From positions 124,001 to 188,000 of the forward strand of contig NZ_JAEPBG010000004.1 in NCBI RefSeq assembly GCF_016632335.1: a stretch of 64,000 nucleotides of DNA, in the 5' to 3' direction. Below the pieces are notes generated by a model. That model was not told the DNA's origin and made no database searches. It was given only the letters and a program-made list of their open reading frames with translations. How positions within the stretch are numbered: the first letter of the stretch is position 1; each line of letters begins with the position of its first letter. The position numbers were made by a program, and so were the translations under genes. Source of the DNA: Noviherbaspirillum pedocola. Lineage in GTDB: Bacteria > Pseudomonadota > Gammaproteobacteria > Burkholderiales > Burkholderiaceae_D. This document shows, piece after piece, positions 25,406 through 33,879 of the stretch.

Positions 25406-26395
25406 ATGGATAAAGATAACGATCCGCGCAGGGAAAGCGAACGCCTGCCGCCGCTCAATGCGCTGCGCAATTTCGAAGCAGTGGCCCGGCATGGCAGCTT
25501 CGCCGCCGCCGCTGCCGATCTGCATGTGACGCACTGGGCCGTAGGCAAGCAGATCCGGCTGCTGGAAGACTGGTTTGGCGTGCCGCTCTTCGAGCGCCGC
25601 CCGCGCGGCGTGGTGTTGACCGATGCGGGCGCCGCGCTGCTCAACGACGTGCACCAAGCCTTCGCGCGACTCGGCGCCGCGGCGGCCGGGTTGCGCCAGG
25701 AGCGCCCCGCGTACCGCGTCTCGGGCATCGTGCGCATCAATGTGCTCTCCAGTTTTGCCTTGTGCTGGCTGCTGCCGCGCCTGGGCGACTTTTACGCGCG
25801 CTATCCCGACATCGATGTGCGCGTATCCACCAGCTCGCGCAAATTGCGCTACGTCGGCGATGCCTTCGACATCGGCGTGCGTTCCGGGCAGGAAGCGGGC
25901 GCTGGCGTCGTCTCGCGTCCGCTGATGCCCGACATGCGCCTGCCCGCCTGCAGCCCGGCGCTGCTGCGCCGGCATCCGATACGCAGCGCGGCGGATCTGC
26001 GCGCGCACACCCTGCTGCATTCGGCCAGCACGCGCAGCGCCTGGCCGCAATGGCTGCGCGAAGCCGGCATGCCGCATCTGCGAGCGGCGCGCCATGTCGA
26101 GTTCGACCATACCTATCTTCAGCTCGCCGCCGCGGTCGAAGGCCTGGGCGTGGCGCTGGCATCGCTACCCCTGATCCGGCGCGACATCGCCGCCGGACGG
26201 CTGATGTGCCCGATCGCGGCGCCGGCCTGGCGCGCCGCAGACTATGCGCTCGTCATCAACGCCGACCGCGCTGGCGATGCCGCTGTGCTGGCTTTCGAGC
26301 GCTGGATCACCGCCATGGCTGACCGGGAAGGCGAGTCGAACGCGACCGGTGAGCACATTGCGCAGAAGGCATCCATCCAGCCCAATCCTGATTGA
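25406..26395 (+). CDS. LysR-family regulator, GcvA-like
   Basis: A 329-residue transcription factor. The N-terminal winged helix begins at PLNALRNFEAVARHGSF and includes a LHVTHWAVGKQIRLLE recognition region; the effector-binding domain follows, with the RPLMPDMRLPACSP segment typical of the GcvA-like group. ATG 25406 fits the family; the open frame to 25199 is discarded. It probably controls the divergent MFS gene and itself through the 160-bp intergenic region. It is unlinked to the glycine-cleavage system here, so the name gcvA is not used. Confidence 0.9.
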   Translation: MDKDNDPRRESERLPPLNALRNFEAVARHGSFAAAAADLHVTHWAVGKQIRLLEDWFGVPLFERRPRGVVLTDAGAALLNDVHQAFARLGAAAAGLRQERPAYRVSGIVRINVLSSFALCWLLPRLGDFYARYPDIDVRVSTSSRKLRYVGDAFDIGVRSGQEAGAGVVSRPLMPDMRLPACSPALLRRHPIRSAADLRAHTLLHSASTRSAWPQWLREAGMPHLRAARHVEFDHTYLQLAAAVEGLGVALASLPLIRRDIAAGRLMCPIAAPAWRAADYALVINADRAGDAAVLAFERWITAMADREGESNATGEHIAQKASIQPNPD

Positions 26396-26619
26396 AGGGT
26401 TCAGACGCGGCAGCGTCGCTGTTGCCGGCGCATGTGCCCGTTGGCAAATGGAGGACGCTGACACTCGCCCGCGATCCGCTGTGTGTCGGACGCACATTGA
26501 ACGCCATGCCCGCCTCAATAGAATCGAATCGTTGCCACTTTGCCGAGCCTGCGCGGCGATCAGCCTTCCGCGCGGACCAGCGGCACAGCAACGCTTCCAT
26601 ACCAACAAGAGGAGACAGC

Positions 26620-28380
26620 ATGAGAGAGTGGAGACAGGCATTCCCGCTGGGATGCGCGAGCCTGCTGGCATTGACGCTGGCAGCATGCGGCGGCGGATCG
26701 GACAACGGTTCGGGCAGCACCGCGGCTGCTACCGCGACAACACCGGCAAACTCCGGAAACGCAAACGCCGCGAGCATCAAGCCGGTCGAATGCGCGCAAT
26801 TGGCCGGCACCACCGTTCCCGCGTCGGCGATTGCCCTGCCGAGCTCGGGCGCGACGGTCGTCACGGCCACCGTAGTCGCCGCCAGCGGAACCGGCGCCAG
26901 CGCGGTGCCGGAGCATTGCCTGGTCACGGGCACGGTGGCGCCGGTGGACAAGACCGCGCCGAACATCGGCTTCAAGCTGGCGCTGCCTACCGCATGGAAT
27001 GCCAAGGCGCTGATGCTGGGCGGCGGCGGCTTTGACGGCAGCGTGCCCAACGTCACCGGCAATGTGCCGATGGGCCCGACCGACCAGCCCACGCCGCTCG
27101 GACGCGGCTATGCCACCTTCGGCAGCGATTCAGGCCATCAGGCCAATACCTTCGGCTCCCAGGACGGCAGCTTTGCCCTGAACGAGGAAGCGGTGCGCAA
27201 CTTCGGCGGCGATGCCATCAAGAAGACCCGCGACGCCGCCAGCTATCTGATCAAGCTGCGCTATGGCGTCGACAAGATCCAGAAGGCGTATTTCGCCGGC
27301 GGCTCGACCGGCGGACGCGAAGCGCTGGCGGCCATCACGCGCTGGCCCGCCGATTGGGATGGCGCCATCGCGTGGTACCCGGCCTGGAACGACGCGGCCG
27401 CGCTGCTTGGCGGCCATCGCGTGAACCGCGCGCTGGCGCAGCCCAACGCCTATCCGAACACGGCCAAGCGCGCGCTGCTGTACAACGCTGCGATGGCAGC
27501 CTGCGACAACCTCGATGGCGTCGCCGACGGCCTGATCAGCAACCAGCAGCTCTGCAACGCCACCTTCGACCCGGCCACGGCAATCTACAACGGCAATCCG
27601 CTGCGCTGCGCCGGCGGCGCCGACACCGGCGACACCTGCCTGTCCGATGCGCAGATCGCTGCGCTGAAGACCATGAATACCGATGCGCGCTTCAACTTCG
27701 CGCTGGCCAGCGGCGAGGATCACTATCCCGGCTACAACGTCTGGGGCGCCGATCTCGGCATCACCACCAATCCGTCGCCGCTCGAGCCGACCGTCACCTT
27801 CCTCGCCCTGGGCACGACGCAGCCGACGCTGCCGATGCCGCGCACGGCGCCGTATATCAGCGTGCTGCTCGACCAGTGGATCAAGTATTCCGTGACGCGC
27901 GATGTGAATTACAACTCGCTGTCGCTGGACCCCGAAAACCCGGGACCCTGGGCCGGTAGGATCAGCGAGCTGAGCACGCAGCTCGACACCAGGGTCGACC
28001 TGGCGCCATTCGCTGCCAAGGGCGGCAAGCTGCTGATGGCGCATGGCACGGTCGACGTGCTGGTCAGCACCCGGGCGACGGAGGAATACTTCCAGCGTCT
28101 GCAGAGCCAGATGGGCCCGACGGAGGTCGACAAGTTCGCGCATTACTACGAAGTGCCGGGCTTGGGACATGCGGCCAGTTCCAGCTTCAACGCCGCATGG
28201 GACTCGCTGACCGCGCTGGAAGGCTGGGTGGAAAAGGGCGCCAATCCGACCAACCTGACTGTCGCCGATACGGCCGGAGTGCCGGGCCGCACACGGCCGA
28301 TGTGTGATTATCCGAAGTGGCCGAAGTACAGCGGCACCGGGAACGTGAACCTCGCTGCTTCTTTCGTCTGCTCGAACTGA
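26620..28380 (+). CDS. Tannase/feruloyl-esterase-family lipoprotein lacking the active-site disulfide
   Basis: A 586-residue secreted esterase of the tannase family. A lipoprotein signal (LLALTLAAC) is followed by a Gly/Ser/Thr/Ala-rich linker. The alpha/beta-hydrolase core has Ser229 in GGSTGGRE, Asp479 in GTVDVL and His517 in GLGHA. The family normally places Cys directly before Ser and directly after His (CS-D-HC); here these positions are Gly and Ala. Start ATG 26620 has AAGAGGAGAC upstream; the 228-bp upstream extension is discarded. It should hydrolyse esters of aromatic or similar acids at the cell surface. It is convergent with the PucR-type regulator, with a hairpin between. Confidence 0.9.
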   Translation: MREWRQAFPLGCASLLALTLAACGGGSDNGSGSTAAATATTPANSGNANAASIKPVECAQLAGTTVPASAIALPSSGATVVTATVVAASGTGASAVPEHCLVTGTVAPVDKTAPNIGFKLALPTAWNAKALMLGGGGFDGSVPNVTGNVPMGPTDQPTPLGRGYATFGSDSGHQANTFGSQDGSFALNEEAVRNFGGDAIKKTRDAASYLIKLRYGVDKIQKAYFAGGSTGGREALAAITRWPADWDGAIAWYPAWNDAAALLGGHRVNRALAQPNAYPNTAKRALLYNAAMAACDNLDGVADGLISNQQLCNATFDPATAIYNGNPLRCAGGADTGDTCLSDAQIAALKTMNTDARFNFALASGEDHYPGYNVWGADLGITTNPSPLEPTVTFLALGTTQPTLPMPRTAPYISVLLDQWIKYSVTRDVNYNSLSLDPENPGPWAGRISELSTQLDTRVDLAPFAAKGGKLLMAHGTVDVLVSTRATEEYFQRLQSQMGPTEVDKFAHYYEVPGLGHAASSSFNAAWDSLTALEGWVEKGANPTNLTVADTAGVPGRTRPMCDYPKWPKYSGTGNVNLAASFVCSN

Positions 28381-28386
28381 CGGCAC

Positions 28387-28418
28387 ATGGCGGGGCTTGC
28401 GCAGGCGAGCTCCGCCAT
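28387..28418. terminator. Strong hairpin between convergent tannase and regulator genes
   Basis: ATGGCGG (28387-28393) pairs with CCGCCAT (28412-28418) and the stem continues inward for seven more pairs, including two G-U, to a GCAG tetraloop. It lacks a U-tract on either side, so it may mark or protect both mRNA ends rather than terminate alone. Confidence 0.5.
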
Positions 28419-28423
28419 CCGTC

Positions 28424-30394
28424 TCATTCCTGCTGCGCCGGACTCGTGCCGTCGCGCATGTTCAGGCTCCACAGCCGCAGCGCGACATGGATTTCCAACG
28501 CCCGGTTCGGGCTGCCCCAGTAACCCAGCAATTCCTCGATGTTCGCCAGGCGCTGGCGCACGGTGTTGACGTGGATGCCCAGCTGCGCGGCGGTGCTGGT
28601 CGCATTCTGGTTGCTGTCGAAATAGCTCAGCATCGTGCGGGTCAGGTCCGAGCCGCGCTTTTCATCGTGCGCGATGAGCTTGCCGATGCTCGCATGGATG
28701 AAGGTATTGAGGCTGGCGCCGTCATGCGTTTCGAACAGCACCGAATACAGCGCCATCTCGTTCTGGTGCAGGATCTTGCCGCGCACGCCGATGCGGCCCA
28801 GCACGACCAGCGCGCGCCGCAGCGTCGCATACAGGCCCGGGATTTCCGCCGGCGACTGCACCGGCCGGGACACCACGCCGCGGTAGCCTTCGCAGAATTC
28901 GCGCTGGCTCGCGACAGCGAAATCCCTGACGATGTCCTGGGCCTCGGTCGCCCTGCAGACGATCGCCACCACGCCATCGACTTCGTCGAGCACCAGGTCC
29001 GAGAAGCGCTTCTGCGCGCGCAGCCGGCGCGCAACGAAGCCGGGCTTGAGGATTTCGGTTTCGATCAACACCAGGCATAGCGGCTGCGACAAATCGAGAG
29101 CGAAGCGTTCGGCGCGTTCCAGGGCCAGCGCCGGCTCGTCCTGCCGCGGCGAAATCAGGCTGCGCAGCAGCGCCGAAACATCGCGCACCTTTTCCGCCTC
29201 GAGTCGCTCCTGGGACAGCAGCACGATGGCGATGATGCTCGCGCTGCGCTCGAAGGTGCGTATCGACACTTCGCTCAAGTCCTCGCGCCGGAACAGCAGC
29301 ACCGCGCCCAGCACGTCATTGCCGCCGATGACCGCATGGACCCGGCACAGCTCGCCGTCGGCTTCCCAGGCAAGCACCGATCTGCCGGCCAGGCGGCTCT
29401 CCCGCGTGGCGCTGGCAATCGCGTTGCTGTGCGCATCATGCGGCGCATAGGCTTGCGCCGCGACGCCGCCATGGTCCTGCGCCATGCCGCGTCCAATCAC
29501 CTGCGATGCTTCATCGATGACGAGCACATCGCCGCCGAGCAGTTGCGCGATGGAGTGGCACAGCGTGCCCAGCGTCGCGCCGCGGGCCAGCAGCGAAGTC
29601 AATTGCTCGTGCGCCTCGGCCGCGCCCTGCATCTCGCGCACATGGCGCTCGCGCTCGGCGCGCGCGAGATCGGCTTTTTTCAAGGCCGCATTCGCGCGCT
29701 CGAAGGCCTGCGCGTTATGGATGGCGACCGCGGCATGGGTGGCCAGGGTGCAAAGGATGGACACGTTCAGCGCGGTGTGGGTGCGATGGTAACGGTCGGC
29801 CACGAACAGCAGGCCGATGACTTCATCGTCGAAGACCAGCGGCACGCCGACCAGCGCTTCGATGCCTTCATTGCGGAAGGTCTCGTCCAGGACCGGATCG
29901 TGCACGAAACGCGTGTCATGCAGGTAGTCCGACGTCGCGAAGGGCAGGCGGGTCGACATCACCACGCCAGCCACGCCGAGGTTTCTCGCGGCGGTCATCT
30001 GCGTCGTGCTGCCCGAGATCGCGCCATCGCTGACGCGCACCCGGAATTCATCGCTGTCGGCGTCATACACCGTCAACCAGGTCAGCTGCGATCCGAGCAG
30101 ATTGCGCGCGCGCGTGACGATCGCATGCAGCAGGCCGGTCAGATCAAGCCGGCTCGACAAGTCCTTCGCCGAATCGATTACCGCGAGCATGCCCTGTTCG
30201 CTCTGCTGCTGCAGCTCGAGCCGGTTCCTCACCGCCATGGCCATGCGCACCAGTTCGATGGCGCCCGATTTGCCCGGCGTGTCGTCAGGCAGCGCTTCGG
30301 CCTGCACCAGGCGCTGGGCCATCTCCTCGGCAGATGCGTTCCGGTGCAGCAGGCGTATGAGGTCGGCGATCAGATGTTCAGCGGTACGGTCCAT
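28424..30394 (-). CDS. GAF-domain PucR/CdaR-type transcriptional regulator
   Basis: A 656-residue regulator. An N-terminal helical segment precedes a GAF domain (~84-226) containing LVGVPLVFDDEVIGLLFVAD, then a coiled coil (~228-260), a less conserved sensory region, and a C-terminal PucR helix-turn-helix (~585-645) with NATSTAAQLGIHVNTVRQRL. Such regulators sense a small ligand and activate adjacent catabolic genes. The frame is open to 31069; ATG 30394 is chosen because the upstream part overlaps the divergent SDR gene. It faces away from the SDR-Liv-BKACE operon and probably controls it. Confidence 0.88.
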   Translation of the reverse strand: MDRTAEHLIADLIRLLHRNASAEEMAQRLVQAEALPDDTPGKSGAIELVRMAMAVRNRLELQQQSEQGMLAVIDSAKDLSSRLDLTGLLHAIVTRARNLLGSQLTWLTVYDADSDEFRVRVSDGAISGSTTQMTAARNLGVAGVVMSTRLPFATSDYLHDTRFVHDPVLDETFRNEGIEALVGVPLVFDDEVIGLLFVADRYHRTHTALNVSILCTLATHAAVAIHNAQAFERANAALKKADLARAERERHVREMQGAAEAHEQLTSLLARGATLGTLCHSIAQLLGGDVLVIDEASQVIGRGMAQDHGGVAAQAYAPHDAHSNAIASATRESRLAGRSVLAWEADGELCRVHAVIGGNDVLGAVLLFRREDLSEVSIRTFERSASIIAIVLLSQERLEAEKVRDVSALLRSLISPRQDEPALALERAERFALDLSQPLCLVLIETEILKPGFVARRLRAQKRFSDLVLDEVDGVVAIVCRATEAQDIVRDFAVASQREFCEGYRGVVSRPVQSPAEIPGLYATLRRALVVLGRIGVRGKILHQNEMALYSVLFETHDGASLNTFIHASIGKLIAHDEKRGSDLTRTMLSYFDSNQNATSTAAQLGIHVNTVRQRLANIEELLGYWGSPNRALEIHVALRLWSLNMRDGTSPAQQE

Positions 30395-30719
30395 GTGCTT
30401 CGGTCGCGTTGATGTTCGGGTTATGCGGATGAGTCGATGCGCGATGCAGGAAGACATGCCGTTACCGGATGCCTCTCCTGCATGGCACTGAATAACGCGG
30501 CAAGCGCGCATCGCAAAGAAGAATTTTAGTAGGCAGGGATGCTCGATGTGCTGATCACACTCCAAGCGCGTGCGATATGTGCGCTTCCTACATAGCCTTG
30601 CCGATGTCCATCCGGGAAACTGCTTGCCAAGCAGCGGGGCAACGCTACTTTCGGCAGCACGGGAGAAGCGGGCCAGGCACCAGACCAGCCACCAGAGCAG
30701 CCTTACCAGGAAGACCATC
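30395..30719. other. Divergent control region between regulator and SDR-Liv-BKACE operon
   Basis: This 325-bp gap holds no gene. It contains the inverted repeat AAGCGC-N11-GCGCTT at 30564-30586, a candidate operator. No clear -35/-10 pair could be chosen. Confidence 0.55.
30564..30586. promoter_or_regulatory. Candidate operator for the PucR-type regulator
   Basis: AAGCGC (30564-30569) and GCGCTT (30581-30586) are inverted with an 11-bp spacer, about 135 bp upstream of the first SDR start. The spacing puts equivalent bases about 1.5 helical turns apart; the assignment rests only on symmetry and context. Confidence 0.35.
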
Positions 30720-31511
30720 ATGAGCATTACTGCATCACTACAGCCAAAGCCGGGGCTGCGCGTTCTCGTGACTGCGGGCGCATCCGGCATAGGCGCGGCC
30801 GTTGCGCGCGCCTTTCTCGAGACCGGCGCTCGCGTGCATGTCTGCGACATCGACCGCTCGGCACTGGACCGGCTCATCACCGAAACGCCCGAGATCAGCG
30901 CGAGCATGGCCGATGCCGCCGTGCCCAGGGATGTGGAGGCGGTGTTCGAGGATGTTCGCGCCAATCTCGGCGGTCTCGATGTGCTGGTCAACAACGTTGG
31001 CATCGCCGGGCCTACCGGCGCGGTAGAGGACATAGATCGCGCGGAATGGGAACGGACCATCGCGGTCAACCTGAACAGCCAGTTCTATTTCGCGCATCGC
31101 GCCGTGCCGATGCTCAGGCAATCGTCCGCGCATCCCTGCGTGATCGCGATGAGTTCGGTCGCGGGCCGGCTGGGCTATGCCTTCCGCACGCCATACGCCG
31201 CCACCAAGTGGGCCATCGTCGGCTTCATGAAGTCGCTGGCGATCGAACTCGGTCCGCATGGCGTGCGCGTGAATGCGATTCTTCCCGGCGTCGTCGAAGG
31301 CGAGCGCATGAACGGCGTCATCGCTGCCCGCGCCGCGGCCACCGGGGTGACGGTGGATGCCATGCGCGACGAGTACCTGCAAAAGATATCGCTGCGGCGC
31401 ATGGTCACGCTCGACGATGTGGCGGCCATGGCCATCTTTCTCAGTTCGCCCGCTGCGCGCAACGTGACCGGCCAGGCGATCAGCGTGGACGGCAACGTCG
31501 AGTATCTGTGA
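30720..31511 (+). CDS. SDR-family NAD(P)-dependent oxidoreductase
   Basis: A 263-residue short-chain dehydrogenase/reductase. The nucleotide-binding motif reads TAGASGIG, with Ala at the usual first Gly/Gly-like position; NNVGIAG and the catalytic Ser with YAATK are present, as is a C-terminal GQAISVDGN. The Asp at the end of the second strand (VCDIDRS) suggests preference for NAD(H). ATG 30720 with AGGAAG upstream is preferred over the frame opening at 30570. It heads the Liv/BKACE operon and probably oxidises a hydroxy acid to the beta-keto acid used by the BKACE enzyme (inference). Confidence 0.92.
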   Translation: MSITASLQPKPGLRVLVTAGASGIGAAVARAFLETGARVHVCDIDRSALDRLITETPEISASMADAAVPRDVEAVFEDVRANLGGLDVLVNNVGIAGPTGAVEDIDRAEWERTIAVNLNSQFYFAHRAVPMLRQSSAHPCVIAMSSVAGRLGYAFRTPYAATKWAIVGFMKSLAIELGPHGVRVNAILPGVVEGERMNGVIAARAAATGVTVDAMRDEYLQKISLRRMVTLDDVAAMAIFLSSPAARNVTGQAISVDGNVEYL

Positions 31512-31579
31512 ACACCAGCGCGCACGCAGATGCGCCAGAGATCGTAACCATCCTTACCTCACAAATCTTGGAGACACTC

Positions 31580-32836
31580 ATGCACCAACCTGCAATCACG
31601 CGCAATGCCGCCGTTCTCGCGCTGGGCCTCGGCCTCGGACTTTCCGCAGGAGCCGCTTCTGCCGCGCCGCTCAAGATCGGCCTGGTCGAGACCCTGTCCG
31701 GCCCGCAGGCTTCCTCGGGCCAGGCCTACCGCAGCGCTGTTCGCTACGGCGTGGACCAGATCAACGCCGCCGGCGGCTGGAACGGCGAGCCGGTCCAGCT
31801 CGTCGAGTATGACAACCAGGGCGGCCCCGCGGGCGCGGCGGACAAGCTCAAGGCCGCAGCCGCCGACGGCGTGCAGCTCATCGTCCAGGGCGCATCGTCG
31901 GCGGTCGGCGGGCAGATCACCGAAGACATCCGCAAGCACAACCTGCGCAATCCCGGCAAGGAAATGGTCTACATCAATGTTGGCGCGGAGGCGCTCGACC
32001 TGACCGGCGAGAAATGCAACTTCCATCACTTCCGCTTCAGCGGCAATGCCGAGGTGCGCACCAAGGCGCTGGTGACCGCGATGAAGGGGGCGAATGCGCT
32101 CGGCACCCGCGTTTACTCCATCAACCAGAACTATTCCTGGGGCCAGGACATGGAGAAGGCCATCGTCGAAAACGCCAAGGCCGGCGGTTACCAGGTCGTC
32201 GAGAAGACGCTGCACGATGTCAACAAGGTGCAGGACTTCGCGCCCTATGTCGCGCGCATCAGCGCAGCCAAGGCCGATACTGTCCTCACCGGCAACTGGT
32301 CCAACGACCTGCTGCTGCTGATGAAGGCCACCAAGTCGGCAGGGCTCAAGGTGCGCTTCGGCACGGTGTTCCTCGATCAGCCGGGCAACCTGGCCAACGC
32401 GGGCGATACGGCGATCGGCCACTTCGTGGCGCATACCTTCAATGCCGAAGCCGGCGGCGCGGAGGGCGAACGCTTTGTCAACGACTACAAGGCAAAGACG
32501 GGCCATGCGCCAGTCTTCATCGAGCCGCAGACCGTCTATGGCATGGCCATGGTCGCCGATGCCTTGAAGCGCACCAAGCCGGCAAATGGCGCCTTCAACG
32601 CGAACGGGTTTGCGCAGGCGATGGAGACATCCCGCATCGATACGCCGATGGGTGAAATGCGCATGCGCGCATCCGACCACCAGGTGCTGCTGCCGATGGT
32701 TGTGTCCACGGTGAGCCGCGACGCGAAGATGAAGGTCGACGGCACCGACATGGGATTCAAGCCGGTCAAGCGCTTCACCGCGGAGGAGGCCGCCACGCCG
32801 GCGCAGGCCAGCTGCACGATGAAGCGTCCCGGCTAA
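31580..32836 (+). CDS. LivK-like ABC transporter substrate-binding protein
   Basis: A 418-residue periplasmic binding protein of the branched-chain amino-acid/amide family. The signal peptide ends near ASA-AP and the type-I fold begins PLKIGLVETLSGPQA. Two lobes and a conserved FLDQPGN segment follow. The family also binds aromatic and aliphatic acids, so the ligand cannot be read from sequence. CTTGGAGAC precedes ATG 31580; the much longer open frame to 31046 overlaps the SDR gene. It is followed by a stable hairpin and then by the permease genes. Confidence 0.92.
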   Translation: MHQPAITRNAAVLALGLGLGLSAGAASAAPLKIGLVETLSGPQASSGQAYRSAVRYGVDQINAAGGWNGEPVQLVEYDNQGGPAGAADKLKAAAADGVQLIVQGASSAVGGQITEDIRKHNLRNPGKEMVYINVGAEALDLTGEKCNFHHFRFSGNAEVRTKALVTAMKGANALGTRVYSINQNYSWGQDMEKAIVENAKAGGYQVVEKTLHDVNKVQDFAPYVARISAAKADTVLTGNWSNDLLLLMKATKSAGLKVRFGTVFLDQPGNLANAGDTAIGHFVAHTFNAEAGGAEGERFVNDYKAKTGHAPVFIEPQTVYGMAMVADALKRTKPANGAFNANGFAQAMETSRIDTPMGEMRMRASDHQVLLPMVVSTVSRDAKMKVDGTDMGFKPVKRFTAEEAATPAQASCTMKRPG

Positions 32837-32856
32837 AGGCCCCTGCAGGGCCCACG

Positions 32857-32876
32857 CCCGTCCAATCGCGGACGGG
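32857..32876 (+). other. Intercistronic hairpin after the binding-protein gene
   Basis: CCCGTCC (32857-32863) pairs with GGACGGG (32870-32876) around AATCGC, between the binding-protein and permease genes. With no U-tract it is more likely an mRNA-stabilising or attenuating element, raising binding-protein levels over permease, than a full terminator. Confidence 0.55.
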
Positions 32877-32933
32877 AAGGGATGTTTTCAACATCGCCGC
32901 GCTGGGCCCGCTTCATTCGCTGCGAGGAGATTT

Positions 32934-33875
32934 ATGGACCAATTCATCGTATCCCTGCTCAACGGCATCATCTACGGCTTGCTGCTGTTCATGGTGTCCG
33001 CAGGGCTGACGCTCATTTTCGGGATGATGGGCGTGCTCAATTTTGCGCACGCCTCCTTCTACATGCTCGGCGCCTACTTCGCTTACGCGTTGCAGGGCGT
33101 GCTCGGCTTCTGGACGGCGCTGGTGCTGTCGCCGATCCTGGTCGGATTCATCGGCGTGGCCATCGAGCGCTATTTCCTGCGGCGCGTGCACCATCACGGC
33201 CATGCGCATGAACTGCTCGTCACCTTCGGCCTGTCCTTCATCATCGCCGAACTGATCAAGCTGATCTTCGGCAATTACCCGGTGGACTATCGCGTGCCGG
33301 CGGCGCTGGATTTCTCGGCTTTCAGCATAGGCGGGGCGCAATACCCGGCATACCGTCTGCTGATGGGCGGCGTGGCGCTCGTGATGTTTGTCGCCATTTA
33401 CCTGCTGCTCACCCGTACCCGGGTCGGCATCGTGGTGCGCTCCGCCATCTACCGGCCGCGCATGGCCGAGGCGCTGGGGCATAACGTGCCCATGGTCTTC
33501 ATGGGCGTCTTCGGCGTCGGCGCGGCGCTGGCCGGGCTTGCGGGCGCGGTTGCGGGCGCGTTCTACACCACGAACCCCAACATGGCGCTGGAGCTGGGCG
33601 TGATGGTGTTCGTCGTCGTCGTGGTCGGCGGCCTGGGTTCCCTGGGCGGCGCGATGCTGGCTTCGCTGCTCATCGGCGTCATCACTTCCCTTGCGGTCGG
33701 CGTGGACCTGAGCCTTGCCGATCTGCTCGGCGTGGTCGGCGCCGGCGAATGGGCGCAGCGCACGGGCGGACTGCTGACGCTGAAGATCTCCAGCCTTTCC
33801 GCGACGATTCCGTTCGCGCTGATGCTGTTGATTTTGCTGGTGAAGCCAAGCGGGTTGATGGGTGAAAAGGCGTGA
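32934..33875 (+). CDS. LivH-like ABC transporter permease
   Basis: A 313-residue integral membrane permease with about eight hydrophobic helices. It begins MDQFIVSLLNGIIYGLLLFM, the usual LivH start, and carries the FGMMGVLNFAHASFYMLGAY segment. An Arg/Glu-Ala-Leu-Gly cytoplasmic loop near residues 175-185 is the coupling region for the ATPase subunits. It forms the membrane pathway with the LivM-like protein. GAGGAG lies upstream of ATG 32934. Confidence 0.93.
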   Translation: MDQFIVSLLNGIIYGLLLFMVSAGLTLIFGMMGVLNFAHASFYMLGAYFAYALQGVLGFWTALVLSPILVGFIGVAIERYFLRRVHHHGHAHELLVTFGLSFIIAELIKLIFGNYPVDYRVPAALDFSAFSIGGAQYPAYRLLMGGVALVMFVAIYLLLTRTRVGIVVRSAIYRPRMAEALGHNVPMVFMGVFGVGAALAGLAGAVAGAFYTTNPNMALELGVMVFVVVVVGGLGSLGGAMLASLLIGVITSLAVGVDLSLADLLGVVGAGEWAQRTGGLLTLKISSLSATIPFALMLLILLVKPSGLMGEKA

Positions 33876-33879
33876 CGAC

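Noticed and set aside
27130-28386. 418-codon minus-strand frame antisense to the first tannase-family gene
   Set aside because: The plus-strand tannase has a full catalytic triad; the antisense product resembles nothing.
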